A stretch of 11,002 nt of DNA from Bacteroidota bacterium (GTDB lineage Bacteria > Bacteroidota > Bacteroidia > Bacteroidales > VadinHA17), in the NCBI GenBank assembly GCA_012838685.1, contig DUOU01000014.1:1-11002 (forward strand). The letters run 5' to 3'. The position numbers and the translations under genes were made by a program. The first letter of the stretch is position 1; each line of letters starts with the position of its first letter. Shown here piece by piece: positions 1 to 7,023 of this stretch. Below the pieces are notes generated by a model, which was not told the origin of the DNA, searched no databases, and worked only from the letters and a program-made list of their open reading frames with translations.

Positions 1-429
1 AAAATCCATATGGCCATAGTAATTGATGAATATGGAGGGACTTCAGGTATAATAACTCTTGAAGATATTTTGGAAGAGATAGTTGGCGACATAACAGATG
101 AAAGTGATGAGGATGAGATACTATATCGTAAACTTGATGATAATAACTATATTTTCAAGGGTAAAATACTGATTGATGATATTATTGAGATACTCAACTT
201 CGACGAAGATCCTTTTGAATTTATAAGAGGGGAGTCTGAGACCCTTGCCGGCCTGATTCTTGAACTTACGGGCGAGATGCCAAAGGTCAAACAGGTTGTG
301 AGTTTCAACAATTTTAAGTTTTTTATTGAGGCGGCCGATAAGAGAAGGATCACATCGGTAAGGATGAAAGTCATGGAAAAAGATCCTGAACAGGAGAAGG
401 AAAAAGAGGATATAGAGAAACCAAAATGA
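1..429 (+). CDS. gldE: GldE, 3' part only (CBS / CorC_HlyC-domain membrane protein, gliding-associated)
   Basis: Only the last 142 codons are visible; the frame is open from base 1, so the ATG at 10 is internal and not the start. The visible part begins at the end of the second CBS domain (VIDEYGGTSGIITLEDILEE at residues 6-25, typical of the HlyC/CorC family) and continues into a CorC_HlyC transporter-associated domain (about residues 50-125). A charged Lys/Glu-rich tail follows. The membrane DUF21 domain expected at the N-terminus lies off the window. The GldE assignment rests on the immediate overlap with gldD, the pairing known from gliding Bacteroidota; by domain alone it could be any CorC-like protein. 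Its role with GldD in gliding or type IX secretion is known genetically, but its molecular activity is not. The stop TGA (427-429) overlaps the gldD start, suggesting translational coupling. Confidence 0.85.
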   Translation, partial: KIHMAIVIDEYGGTSGIITLEDILEEIVGDITDESDEDEILYRKLDDNNYIFKGKILIDDIIEILNFDEDPFEFIRGESETLAGLILELTGEMPKVKQVVSFNNFKFFIEAADKRRITSVRMKVMEKDPEQEKEKEDIEKPK

Positions 430-1019
430 TGAATAAGTTTTTGTTCTGTATAGTTCTATTTTTAATTTTTCAGGGATGTGGCGAGGTGCCTTCACCAAAA
501 CCAAGGGGATACTTCAGAATAGACCTTCCTAAAAAGGAATATATTTCCACTTTGGATGCCGTGACTATCAATAAATTTTTACCGGTAAATTTTGAATATC
601 CCGTCTACGGTAACATTGATTTTGTTTCCGATCCGGAAATGGAACCGGGATGGTTTAACATCGACTTCCCGGAACACAGGGCAAAAATATATTTTACTTA
701 TAAAGAGGTGAACAACAACCTGGGTGACTTGATGGAACAGGCATACAAAATGAATGTAAAAAACCACGTCATCAAAGCGGATGCTATAAACGAACAGTTG
801 ATCGCCGATCCGGGAAAAGATATCTACGGCATACTTTACAGCCTGAAAGGAAGTACGGCTACCGCTGTTCAGTTCTTTGTTACTGATAGCACCACGAATT
901 TCTTCAGGGGATCTCTATATTTTGAGGCGGCGCCAAACCAGGACTCACTGGCCCCGGTTATCGATTTTTTTAAAAAAGATATTGAACATATCATTGAGAC
1001 TCTAAGCTGGAAAGAGTAA
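426..1019 (+). CDS. gldD: Gliding motility lipoprotein GldD
   Basis: 197 aa, the usual size for GldD. A short hydrophobic leader (residues 4-16) ends at Cys18 in FQGC, a slightly atypical lipobox, so the mature protein is probably a membrane-anchored lipoprotein. Immediately after it comes PKPRGYFRIDLPKKEY (residues 24-39), the conserved N-terminal signature of GldD. The rest is a soluble domain with no recognisable catalytic motif. In Flavobacterium johnsoniae GldD is needed for gliding and is tied to the T9SS gene set; many non-gliding Bacteroidota also keep it, so its presence does not prove gliding here. The start ATG at 426 overlaps the gldE stop by 4 bp (ATGA). A second ATG directly follows at 429 and could also be used. 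The PPTase gene begins 22 bp downstream, probably in the same operon. Confidence 0.93.
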   Translation: MMNKFLFCIVLFLIFQGCGEVPSPKPRGYFRIDLPKKEYISTLDAVTINKFLPVNFEYPVYGNIDFVSDPEMEPGWFNIDFPEHRAKIYFTYKEVNNNLGDLMEQAYKMNVKNHVIKADAINEQLIADPGKDIYGILYSLKGSTATAVQFFVTDSTTNFFRGSLYFEAAPNQDSLAPVIDFFKKDIEHIIETLSWKE

Positions 1020-1041
1020 AATATAAGGATTAAAAAGCATT

Positions 1042-1698
1042 ATGGGCTGTATCGCGAAATATTACATAAACGAAGACACGGTAATCGGAGTTTGGAGAAT
1101 CGAGGAAACTATCAGAGCGATGGCACGAATGGTGTATCTCGATGATTTCGACAAAAAGAAGTACAGGTCTTTCAAGAGCATTTCCCGGCGACTTGAATTC
1201 CTAAGTGTCAGAGTGTTGCTGGCTGAACTACTTGGAAAAGATGCTCGAATAGTATATAACAAATACAATAAACCCTTTCTTAAGGATGGATCCGGATTTA
1301 TAAGCATCACCCACTCCCATAACTTAACGGCGATAATATGCAGCAAAACGGAACGGGTGGGAATTGATCTTGAGATAATGAAAACCAATATCGGTAGTAT
1401 GTCTTTCAAGTTTATAAATAAAAGGGAGGTCATAACAAAAAACAATCTGTTCAGAAAATATCATCTCTATATTCACTGGTGCGCCAAAGAGGCTCTTTAT
1501 AAGATATGTGACAAAGAGGGTATCAGCATAAAAAACAGTATCACCATAGAACCATTTGAGGTTAAGGCATCCGGCACAATAACCGGGAGTGTTGTTACCA
1601 AAAAGCTGGATGAATCATTTGAATTATACTATTGTAAATTTGACAACTATACTCTTGTGTGGACAAAAAAAAGGCACTATGACAAGCTTCCCGCGTAA
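1042..1698 (+). CDS. Sfp-type 4'-phosphopantetheinyl transferase superfamily protein
   Basis: 218 aa, in the Sfp/Gsp size class rather than the roughly 120 aa AcpS class. Such enzymes move the phosphopantetheine arm from CoA onto a serine of acyl or peptidyl carrier proteins in the cytoplasm. Visible family motifs are RRLEFLSVRVLLAELLG (49-65), ITHSHN (89-94), GIDLE with probable Mg ligands Asp109 and Glu111, and WCAKEALYK (146-154) with Trp146, Lys149 and Glu150 matching the WxxKE core. All key residues are present, so the enzyme is probably active. The carrier protein it serves cannot be read from the window. The ATG at 1042 has an AAGGA-like purine stretch about 13 bases upstream. The 3' end overlaps the following prenyl-ether synthase by 20 bp, so the two are likely translated from one message. 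Confidence 0.92.
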   Translation: MGCIAKYYINEDTVIGVWRIEETIRAMARMVYLDDFDKKKYRSFKSISRRLEFLSVRVLLAELLGKDARIVYNKYNKPFLKDGSGFISITHSHNLTAIICSKTERVGIDLEIMKTNIGSMSFKFINKREVITKNNLFRKYHLYIHWCAKEALYKICDKEGISIKNSITIEPFEVKASGTITGSVVTKKLDESFELYYCKFDNYTLVWTKKRHYDKLPA

Positions 1699-2392
1699 AC
1701 AATCCATAGCTCTGTTACTGGATCCTGACAAGTCGTTCAAAAAACTTGAAGAAACATTGAGAGTCGCCGTTGAGAGCGGGATAGATTATATTATGGTCGG
1801 CGGGAGCCTTACCTTCAATAGAATAGATTTACTTATAGCCGAAATCAAAAACCGTTGCTCCATACCTGTTGTGCTTTTCCCCGGAAATCTGTTACAACTG
1901 GATCTCGAAGCCGATATTATTTTGCTTCTTTCCCTTATTTCAGGACGAAATCCCGAATTGCTCATAGGAAATCACGTCATAGCCGCCCCATACCTAAAAA
2001 AGGTGAAAGAAAAAACTTTTCCTGTGGGGTACATACTTATAGGATGCGGGACCAAAACCTCTGTCGAGTATATCAGCCAAACTGAATCTATCCCTATGGA
2101 GAAAGAAGAGATCGCTGTGGCCACGGCTTTAGCGGGAGAACTGCTTGGACTGAAAGCAATATATCTTGAAGCCGGCAGCGGGGCGGACAGACATGTCCCT
2201 TTGACTACAATTAAATCTGTCAAGGAAAATGTCGGTATCCCGGTCATCGTTGGAGGGGGAATAAAGACCGGCAAAGAGATAATTGATCTGTACGGAGCGG
2301 GGGCCGACATGGTCGTAATTGGCAACTCATGCGAAAAAGATCCGGGATTTATCGCGGAAGCCTGTAAAGCAAAAAACCTGTTATCTGAATAG
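1679..2392 (+). CDS. Geranylgeranylglyceryl/heptaprenylglyceryl phosphate synthase (GGGPS/PcrB family)
   Basis: 237 aa TIM-barrel enzyme that joins a long prenyl diphosphate to sn-glycerol-1-phosphate, the first ether-lipid step best known from archaea. Motifs in order are LLDPDK (13-18), MVGGS (39-43), PVVLFPGN (63-70), SGRNPELLIGN (88-98), TSVEY (127-131), AGELLGLKAIYLEAGSGA (152-169), PVIVGGGIKT (188-197) and GADMVVIGN (208-216). These include the phosphate-binding glycines and the conserved YLEAGSGA segment. The start is placed at 1679 because LLDPDK normally lies close to the N-terminus. The frame is open further back to 1589, but that part lies inside the PPTase gene. Chain length (C20 or C35) cannot be decided by eye. 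Homologues are common in Bacteroidota although their in vivo product there is unclear. The stop (2390-2392) lies inside the 3' end of the opposite-strand phosphatase gene. Confidence 0.94.
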   Translation: MTSFPRKQSIALLLDPDKSFKKLEETLRVAVESGIDYIMVGGSLTFNRIDLLIAEIKNRCSIPVVLFPGNLLQLDLEADIILLLSLISGRNPELLIGNHVIAAPYLKKVKEKTFPVGYILIGCGTKTSVEYISQTESIPMEKEEIAVATALAGELLGLKAIYLEAGSGADRHVPLTTIKSVKENVGIPVIVGGGIKTGKEIIDLYGAGADMVVIGNSCEKDPGFIAEACKAKNLLSE

Positions 2393-4048
2393 TTCAAAAA
2401 GAGGCTCCCCCGTGCATGCGTTTGGATAGGGAACTTTCAGCAATGATGAGAGTGTGGCCGAAATAGCGGTCAGGTTTACTTTTCTGGTTACTGTCGCCCT
2501 ATTTACGCTCCACCCATACCATATCAGCGGAACATGTGTGTCACATTCATAGGGGGAATTATGTTCGGTTACGTGATCATCTTTTTTCTCTACCCAGCCC
2601 GGGTTTAGAATTATAATAACATCGCCTGTGCGCTTGGGATTGAAGCTATTTGATATCCTCAAAAGATTTCCGTCTATAAAATCGTTCGCTTCAAATGCCG
2701 AATAGGGATATGCCGAAGCAACTCCGGCAAACTGAACCATGAAGCGGGCAACTCTCTGGCGCATTTCATCCAAATCTATCTTGGCGTCTTCTATGAACTC
2801 CCTGTTCAGAAAAACCTGCTTTTCAGAATAGCCTTTCACCCAATTACCCTCCCCGTACAAAACATTAAGATAACTTCTAAGTAACTGAATGGCTTGATTT
2901 TGAATAAAAAAACCTGATGGTATTCTATATGATTCCCTAATTCCGGGAATCTCTGACACACCGTGGGCAGAGGTAAAATAAACCAATATGTTTCGTTTAC
3001 CTATTTTGTCGTTCAAAAATGCCAACAACTCGGCAATATCCTTATCCAGTCTGTAAACCGCATCGGCCAGCTCAAAGGAAGAGGGTCCAAAACGGTGGCC
3101 AATATTATCTGTCGCCGAAAAACAGATTGTCAAAAAATCTGTCACATCATCCAATCCCAGTTCCTCTTTCTCTATCAGTTTCATCGCGAACTGGTTGGTC
3201 AGGCTGTTGCCAAAAGGGACTTCATTAAGCAAAGAATAATCCTTTTCCCTGGTAAGCAACTTCCTTTTGGTGCTCATCTTTTTAAGGTCGTACGGAAAAT
3301 AGTTCACACCGTCAAACCCGGCTTCAAAAGCGTTGGAATCGGGAACACAATCAATATAGTCTTCAAGAGGCCTAAGAAGTGTCCATGAGCCATCCAAAAA
3401 AATATCACTGTAACCTGAAGCATTGAAATCGTTCATCCAATCTGGCAACGAATCCATATAGTAGTTGCTTGTCATCCATGTGCCCGTAAAACTGTCGTAC
3501 CAGTAAGCGGCATCAGCCGAGTGTCCCGCCGATAAAATGGCCGAATTGTCTTTCATACCAACCGCATATACCTTGGCAAGCCCATTGGTAGCCATCTTCA
3601 ATTCATCGGAAAAGGTAGAGGCCAAAAGATTTACAGGCGAACGTTGACCCGATTCATAGCTACCTCCAACAGGATCCACTGAATTGTCGGCCGTAGAATA
3701 GACAAGCTCATTTCTTAGGGAGGCGTACCAACTATCGGATGTAATTCCGTGCACGAAGGGCTCGGCTCCCGTGGAAATCGTGGCGTGGCCCGGAGCGCTT
3801 TGTGTGAGCATATATTCATAGGAAGCGTTCTGATAATAAGTCCCTTCATTCAATAAAAGCCGAATCCCGTTTTCGGCCAAACGACTTCTGTACTGTTCCA
3901 GGTGATCATATCTAAGTTGTTCCACTACTATACCAACAACCAACTTCGGTTTTTCCGGAGGAATATATGCTGTCTGTCCCCTCGCGTTAAAAAATAACGA
4001 CTGGCTTATCACAATTACCATGAGCAATACACCACCTCTTCTTGCCAT
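2381..4048 (-). CDS. Secreted PafA-like alkaline phosphatase superfamily protein with a divergent active site
   Basis: 555 aa. The hydrophobic N-terminus (about 8-20) ends near ARG-QTAY, a likely Sec signal with cleavage around residue 24, so a periplasmic site is predicted. The fold is clear from KPKLVVGIVVEQLRYDHL (33-50), SAPGHATISTG (84-94), HGITSDSWY (100-108), MKDNSAILSAGHSADAAYWYD (165-185), SATDNIGHRFGP (311-322), FTSAHGV (358-364) and EHNSPYECDTHVPLIWYG (495-512). Aligning by spacing to PafA of Elizabethkingia (residue numbers from memory) gives D38 to E43, T79 to S84, N100 to D105, R164 to N168 and D352 to A361. K162, D305, H309, H353 and H486 are kept as K166, D314, H318, H362 and H496. 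One metal site is therefore whole and the other eroded. A phosphate monoesterase label would be unsafe. A promoter match lies just upstream; the gene's end overlaps the converging GGGPS gene by 12 bp. Confidence 0.9.
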   Translation of the reverse strand: MARRGGVLLMVIVISQSLFFNARGQTAYIPPEKPKLVVGIVVEQLRYDHLEQYRSRLAENGIRLLLNEGTYYQNASYEYMLTQSAPGHATISTGAEPFVHGITSDSWYASLRNELVYSTADNSVDPVGGSYESGQRSPVNLLASTFSDELKMATNGLAKVYAVGMKDNSAILSAGHSADAAYWYDSFTGTWMTSNYYMDSLPDWMNDFNASGYSDIFLDGSWTLLRPLEDYIDCVPDSNAFEAGFDGVNYFPYDLKKMSTKRKLLTREKDYSLLNEVPFGNSLTNQFAMKLIEKEELGLDDVTDFLTICFSATDNIGHRFGPSSFELADAVYRLDKDIAELLAFLNDKIGKRNILVYFTSAHGVSEIPGIRESYRIPSGFFIQNQAIQLLRSYLNVLYGEGNWVKGYSEKQVFLNREFIEDAKIDLDEMRQRVARFMVQFAGVASAYPYSAFEANDFIDGNLLRISNSFNPKRTGDVIIILNPGWVEKKDDHVTEHNSPYECDTHVPLIWYGWSVNRATVTRKVNLTAISATLSSLLKVPYPNACTGEPLFELFR

Positions 4049-4073
4049 AACTTATCATACTTAAAATGTGGGA

Positions 4074-4104
4074 CTAAATTAATTTTTTTAAGTGTGGTTC
4101 CAAA
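4074..4104 (-). promoter_or_regulatory. Bacteroidota-type promoter for the PafA-like gene
   Basis: In the 70 bp gap between the M14 peptidase and the phosphatase, the minus strand reads TTTG (4104-4101), a 19-base spacer, then TAATTTAG (4081-4074). This matches the Bacteroidota -33/-7 pattern TTTG-N19-TAnnTTTG at all fixed bases but one. Transcription would begin near 4067, giving a leader of about 20 bases before the ATG at 4048. It suggests the phosphatase gene can be expressed apart from hisS-ychF-M14. The region is AT-rich, so a chance match is possible. Confidence 0.45.
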
Positions 4105-4118
4105 CAATATATAGAGTT

Positions 4119-5879
4119 TTAATCTACCACTACAAGCCGACTTACAGCTCTTTGTCCGTTACTCCCGTTTTCAACCAATAATAGGTATAGTCCCGGTGAA
4201 AGGAAACTAAAATCTATATCCAGCAGAGGATCATCTACGACAATTAATTGCTGGTGCCAAATTCTGGCTCCCTTAATATCATAAAGTGTCATATTTATAT
4301 CCCCTCTCAGGAGCGCGGGCAGGTATACTTTCGTATCTGTACCCTTTTTTACTGGGTTTGGGAATAGTGCCAGAAGACCTTTTTGTTCGGTATCCTCATT
4401 ATATATCGGCTCTTCCGGTACTTCGGGTACTTCCGGCTCTTCGGGAGGATAACCTACAGGAACCAAAGAGACATCAAGGTCTATCAATTGTTTTTGGGCA
4501 AGGTCTACCTTAAAACTCTTGTCGGTATATCCTTCACATGTAAACAGAATATCATAGTTTCCTGGAGCCAACATTCTTCTGTATCTGCCCGTGATAGTAT
4601 CACTGTAAACATGGGAACTATCTTTATCGTGTTCCAGCACAAAAACCTTCGCCCCCAGGGGAGACCCTGTAATAGAATCGGTTACTTTTCCCGTAACCCC
4701 AAAAAGGGCGTTACCCAGATATCCCAATAAGGACTTCCTGTTGCTTGACCAAAGCAAATCGAGATCCGAAGCCGGTGTCTGCTTGGTGTTATCGAGTTCT
4801 ATGGTTATCTCCCTGCCTCCCAAAAAGTAAGTCACATAATCCTGTCTTCCCCCGTAAATCACATACCAGTCCGCCCCTTTTGTCACACCGTTGTCCTTGT
4901 ATGTCATATAACCGCTCGGCGAGTAAGCATGGGCAGTATCGGCGTATTGGCGACTAATCCCGTAAAACCAGGTTTCATCGGCATGATCTATACTTTTCCA
5001 TGAATCCCAGGGATAATTGACAACCTCTTTTCCAGCGTGGAAATTGGCGGACAAGACAAAATTCCGGTCTCTCATGAAATCCATCATTTCAATAGTCTCC
5101 TTCTGTAGTGGTCTGCTGTTGGTTCCCGTCAAATAGGGAAAATTTCGGTTAAGATCGTATCCGTTAGCGTTAGCCCTTGTTGGCGATGTGATCGTATCTC
5201 CGTTATAATATGTTCCGTCAGGGTTGGCCAAAGGATTGATATAGATTTCTATGTTATCAACCAGTCTGTTAACCTCCTCGTCTATACCGTAATTTACCAG
5301 GAGATATTCTGCTAACCTAAGCATAAGAACGTAACTTCCAAGTTCATCGCCATGCATAGTGGAAGAGTAGAAAACCCTGGGTTCATCTTCATCTGTTCCC
5401 GCATTATCGGATATTTTCAGAGCCAGTACTTTCCTGCCCCGCACAGATGAACCAATAGTGTCCACAATACAAATATCCGGGAAACTGTCGGCGAAGAGTT
5501 CGACAATGTCAAGGTACTGTTGGTATGTTGGATAACTTTCCCACAACATAGCCTCTTCCAATGTTGAAGCCGACACAACTGCCTTTGGTTCGGATAGATC
5601 AACTATCTCATAATCGTATCCCAAAGCTATAAAACTATCAAGAGTTAGCGGTGACACGCATATCTCCAGGCTTTTGTCGTCTAACTGACTTATAGAAAAA
5701 TCAGCTGTGAGTCTTTCTATCTGTATTTGGTCGCTTACAGGTAACCTGACATATGCCTGGCCAAAAGAGGCGACTCGCCGTCTAAGCTCGCCATCCTTGT
5801 CGCTGTTTCCCACAAATCCTGAAACAACGAAAAAAAACAGAACCAGGCCATATATTAAACTCCGCTTCAAGTTGAGCAA
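4119..5879 (-). CDS. Secreted M14 zinc carboxypeptidase with T9SS C-terminal sorting domain
   Basis: 586 aa. The hydrophobic stretch at residues 8-23 is a Sec signal; about residues 30-105 look like a propeptide. The M14 catalytic domain (about 115-390) shows zinc ligands His176 and Glu179 in MHGDELG, Asn244-Arg245 in DLNRNFPY for the substrate carboxylate, third zinc ligand His281 in ANFHAG, and probable catalytic Glu361 in ITIELDNTK. A carboxypeptidase-regulatory-like beta-sandwich (about 395-472) and a Pro/Glu linker (479-491) follow. The last 85 residues are a type A T9SS sorting domain, with LFPNPV (505-510), LYDIKG (532-537) and GLYLLLVE (563-570). The protein should be exported, cross the outer membrane by T9SS and be released or surface-attached. 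The frame has no ATG near the signal peptide: the start is TTG at 5879, with an in-frame stop a few codons upstream. It lies 38 bp after ychF, probably co-transcribed. Confidence 0.93.
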   Translation of the reverse strand: MLNLKRSLIYGLVLFFFVVSGFVGNSDKDGELRRRVASFGQAYVRLPVSDQIQIERLTADFSISQLDDKSLEICVSPLTLDSFIALGYDYEIVDLSEPKAVVSASTLEEAMLWESYPTYQQYLDIVELFADSFPDICIVDTIGSSVRGRKVLALKISDNAGTDEDEPRVFYSSTMHGDELGSYVLMLRLAEYLLVNYGIDEEVNRLVDNIEIYINPLANPDGTYYNGDTITSPTRANANGYDLNRNFPYLTGTNSRPLQKETIEMMDFMRDRNFVLSANFHAGKEVVNYPWDSWKSIDHADETWFYGISRQYADTAHAYSPSGYMTYKDNGVTKGADWYVIYGGRQDYVTYFLGGREITIELDNTKQTPASDLDLLWSSNRKSLLGYLGNALFGVTGKVTDSITGSPLGAKVFVLEHDKDSSHVYSDTITGRYRRMLAPGNYDILFTCEGYTDKSFKVDLAQKQLIDLDVSLVPVGYPPEEPEVPEVPEEPIYNEDTEQKGLLALFPNPVKKGTDTKVYLPALLRGDINMTLYDIKGARIWHQQLIVVDDPLLDIDFSFLSPGLYLLLVENGSNGQRAVSRLVVVD

Positions 5880-5917
5880 TTGGTCAATAATTAAAATTGT
5901 GGCAGATTAGGCGCATT

Positions 5918-7015
5918 CTATACGTTGAACCTGATATGGAGTATATCTCCATCCTCAACCACATAGTTTCTTCCCTCCACGAAAAACTTTCCGGCCTCTT
6001 TACAGGCATGCTCAGACTTAAGAGTGACAAAATCATTGTATTTCATCACCTCAGCCCTGATAAACCCCCTTTCAAGGTCGCTGTGGATAACCCCTGCTGC
6101 TTGTGGGGCCGTCATCCCTATCTTGATAGTCCATGCCCTTATCTCTTTTGGCCCAACGGTGAAGAAAGTTTGAAGGTCCAAAAGTTTATAGGCCGCCCTA
6201 ACCAGTTTGTCCACACCAGGTTCATCCAGTCCGGCGTCCCTCAAAAATGCCAGCCTGTCCTCCGCGCTCTCAAGTTCGGCTATTTCCGATTCTATCGCGC
6301 CCGCTATCACAAGCAGTTCGCTATCGCTATCCTTCAAAAACGATCTGACTTTATCAACGTAACCATTGCCCTCAACAGCCGCGGGAGCGTCAACATTACA
6401 GACAAACATCACGGGTTTCATGGTCAACAGAAAGAGATCTTCCACATATTTCTTCTCTCCTTCGGTTACCTCCAGCGTTCTGGCGTTGTTGAACCCCTCG
6501 ATATGCTCGCGATACCTGTTCAACACCTCGAGTCCCTTTATCGCGTCCTTATCGCCCACTTTCGCGGCCCTGTTGAGCCGCTCTATCTTTTTCATCACGC
6601 TCTCAAGATCCTTAACCTGCAACTCCAGATCGAGGGTCTCTATGTCTCTCACGGGATCAACGCTGCCATCAACATGGGGAAGCAGTTCATCGTCAAAACA
6701 GCGAAGCACGTGGATCAGCGCATCGGTATTCCTGATATCGGCCAAAAACTTGTTTCCTACCCCCTCTCCTCTGTTTGAACCCCGGGCCAGCCCGGGAATA
6801 TCTACTATCTCCACCGTGGTTGGGACAATCTTCTCCGTCTCCTGATATTTCGCCAACTCAGCTAGACGAGGGTCAGGTACCTGAACAACGCCAATATTGG
6901 ACTTTACCGCTGAAAAGGCGTAAGAACTGGTTTCTCCTTTAGTGTTGGATATACAGTTGAAAATTGTCGTTTTACCGACATTTGTAATCCCTATAATTCC
7001 GCATTGTAACGCCAT
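5918..7015 (-). CDS. ychF: YchF/OLA1-family ribosome-associated ATPase
   Basis: 365 aa, full length. It is a translation-factor-class P-loop ATPase that binds ribosomes and is linked to redox and stress responses. The P-loop is GITNVGKTT (9-17), a variant of the more usual GLPNVGKST. DIPGL (72-76) is the G3 motif and RGSNRGEGVGNKFLADIRNTD (78-98) is the family signature. The C-terminal TGS domain spans about 280-363 (RAWTIKIGMTAPQAAGVIHSD and GDILHIRFNV). The base-specificity motif, normally NxxE in YchF, reads NVDA at 207-210, so the Glu thought to favour ATP is Ala. The neighbouring family signatures are intact, so the gene does not look broken. The start ATG at 7015 is 8 bp downstream of the hisS stop, implying one transcript. 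Confidence 0.96.
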   Translation of the reverse strand: MALQCGIIGITNVGKTTIFNCISNTKGETSSYAFSAVKSNIGVVQVPDPRLAELAKYQETEKIVPTTVEIVDIPGLARGSNRGEGVGNKFLADIRNTDALIHVLRCFDDELLPHVDGSVDPVRDIETLDLELQVKDLESVMKKIERLNRAAKVGDKDAIKGLEVLNRYREHIEGFNNARTLEVTEGEKKYVEDLFLLTMKPVMFVCNVDAPAAVEGNGYVDKVRSFLKDSDSELLVIAGAIESEIAELESAEDRLAFLRDAGLDEPGVDKLVRAAYKLLDLQTFFTVGPKEIRAWTIKIGMTAPQAAGVIHSDLERGFIRAEVMKYNDFVTLKSEHACKEAGKFFVEGRNYVVEDGDILHIRFNV

Positions 7016-7023
7016 ATTCCAAA

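Noticed and set aside
1589..1678. Longer N-terminus for the GGGP synthase starting at 1589
   Set aside because: The extra 30 residues lie inside the PPTase gene and do not resemble the family; LLDPDK should be near the N-terminus, which fits the ATG at 1679.
4409..4446. Short tandem repeats in DNA within the M14 gene
   Set aside because: They encode the Pro/Glu linker between the regulatory-like domain and the T9SS tail, a common low-complexity linker, so they need no separate explanation.
5897..6778. 293-codon open frame on + opposite ychF
   Set aside because: It is fully antisense to ychF, whose motifs are clear. The translation shows no family features and arises from codon bias of the real gene.
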